A program made the position numbers and the translations under genes. The notes beneath the pieces are model-generated. The model had not been told where the DNA came from. It saw only the letters and a list, made by a program, of their open reading frames with translations, and ran no database searches. A stretch of DNA of 64,000 nucleotides, taken from the NCBI GenBank assembly GCA_017437905.1, contig JAFRWY010000080.1, positions 21,019-85,018 of the forward strand, in the 5' to 3' direction. The DNA is from Eubacterium sp. GTDB lineage: Bacteria; Bacillota; Clostridia; Lachnospirales; Lachnospiraceae. Positions 63,572-64,000 of the stretch are shown here, piece after piece; the first letter of the stretch is position 1; the number at the start of each line of letters is the position of its first letter.

Positions 63572-64000
63572 TCAGGCGGGATCCTGACAGAGATCCCGTT
63601 CCATGTAGCCGCAGGTAAACGGAAAGAAATCAAACTTTTTCGTTACCGTGTGCGTGAACCCGTTCTCCTCGTACCATTTTCGGAGCACCGTATTCTCCTC
63701 GACGATCGAGAGGATCATCTTCCCGAGTCCTCTCGCCTTCGCCCGGTCCATGGCGTCATCCAGAAGTTTTTTTCCAATCCCCCGGTGCCTGTACTCCGGA
63801 AGAACCGAAAGACTACCCAGCTCACATCCGTCATCAACCAGATAGAGATTATAAAAACCCACCAGCCGGTCCTCTTCGAAATACCCGTACATGGGTCTGT
63901 TCTGATCGATCATCCAGGTCTTCACTCTATTTTCAGTGGTTGCAAAGGCCGAAAAGCGGGGAGCATTCTCCGGAGTAAACCCGAACTCATCTGCCACTGT
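63572..64000 (-). CDS. GNAT-family acetyltransferase (5' end outside window)
   Basis: The last 141 residues of a GNAT enzyme: LGSLSVLPEYRHRGIGKKLL is the acetyl-CoA loop and EENTVLRKWYEENGFTHT the C-terminal strand-helix. The opening VADEFGFTPENAPRFSAF seems internal, so the gene very likely begins beyond the window edge. Acceptor unknown. Confidence 0.82.
   Translation of the reverse strand, partial: TVADEFGFTPENAPRFSAFATTENRVKTWMIDQNRPMYGYFEEDRLVGFYNLYLVDDGCELGSLSVLPEYRHRGIGKKLLDDAMDRAKARGLGKMILSIVEENTVLRKWYEENGFTHTVTKKFDFFPFTCGYMERDLCQDPA

Noticed and set aside
1-64000. tRNA, rRNA, riboswitch, CRISPR or prophage
   Set aside because: No GGTTCGAATCC-type arms, no rRNA blocks, no regular repeat-spacer arrays and no phage structural or integrase genes were seen by eye; a covariance-model scan would be needed to exclude small RNAs.

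Overview
The window looks like chromosome from a low-to-mid GC Gram-positive anaerobe of the Clostridia, most likely a Lachnospiraceae-type bacterium. The grounds are strong AGGAGG-type ribosome-binding sites, sigma-A promoters (for example TTGACA-N16-TATAAT at 22136-22163), secreted proteins with choline-binding-like wall repeats, several c-di-GMP proteins, an orphan Na+-pumping decarboxylase beta/gamma pair and an EFR1-type ferredoxin. I found no tRNA, rRNA, CRISPR array or complete transposon. The species is not determinable from what I see.

Layout. (1) 1-9.8 kb: two EAL proteins, a secreted subtilase with wall-binding repeats, a metallo-beta-lactamase-fold hydrolase and a divergent TetR regulator. 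(2) 10-17.7 kb: a possible acyl-transfer island made of a condensation-domain protein, an acyl carrier protein and an AMP-forming acyl ligase in one operon, next to an MBOAT acyltransferase, an SGNH protein and an alpha/beta hydrolase in another. The parts list resembles a Dlt-type surface acylation system. (3) 17.7-22.8 kb: a decayed sensor diguanylate cyclase, a membrane-anchored subtilase and a small lipoprotein. (4) 22.9-35 kb: nine closely packed co-directional genes: MATE transporter with a C-terminal HATPase-like domain, ATP-grasp ligase, SpoIIE-type phosphatase, OppD, OppF, OppA, OppB, OppC, and a secreted NlpC/P60-like protein. This reads as a make/export/import/sense unit for a peptide-like molecule. 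(5) 35.2-39.6 kb: a serine-palmitoyltransferase-like enzyme, then an Hsp70-like / MIF-like / unknown / alarmone-synthetase operon. (6) 39.7-54.1 kb: a region rich in broken genes (subtilase tail, lipoprotein with an in-frame amber codon, truncated RtcB, truncated WYL-type regulator, frameshifted MATE, PAS and CPBP fragments, AAA ATPase with deletions) mixed with intact genes (CDF transporter, NhaC-GNAT fusion, OadG/OadB, SDR). (7) 54.1-64 kb: a domain-permuted GH3 glucosidase, an amino-acid ABC system in two fusion proteins, and an auto-regulated ABC exporter.

Two themes recur. First, HATPase (anti-sigma-like) domains are fused to the C-terminus of transport proteins three times (33.3, 47.8 and 57.0 kb), with a SpoIIE-type phosphatase in the same gene run as the first. 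Second, much of the surface-protein and signalling complement has paralogues in the window, one copy intact and one decayed. Functions are inferred from motifs recognised by eye; no database search was run.
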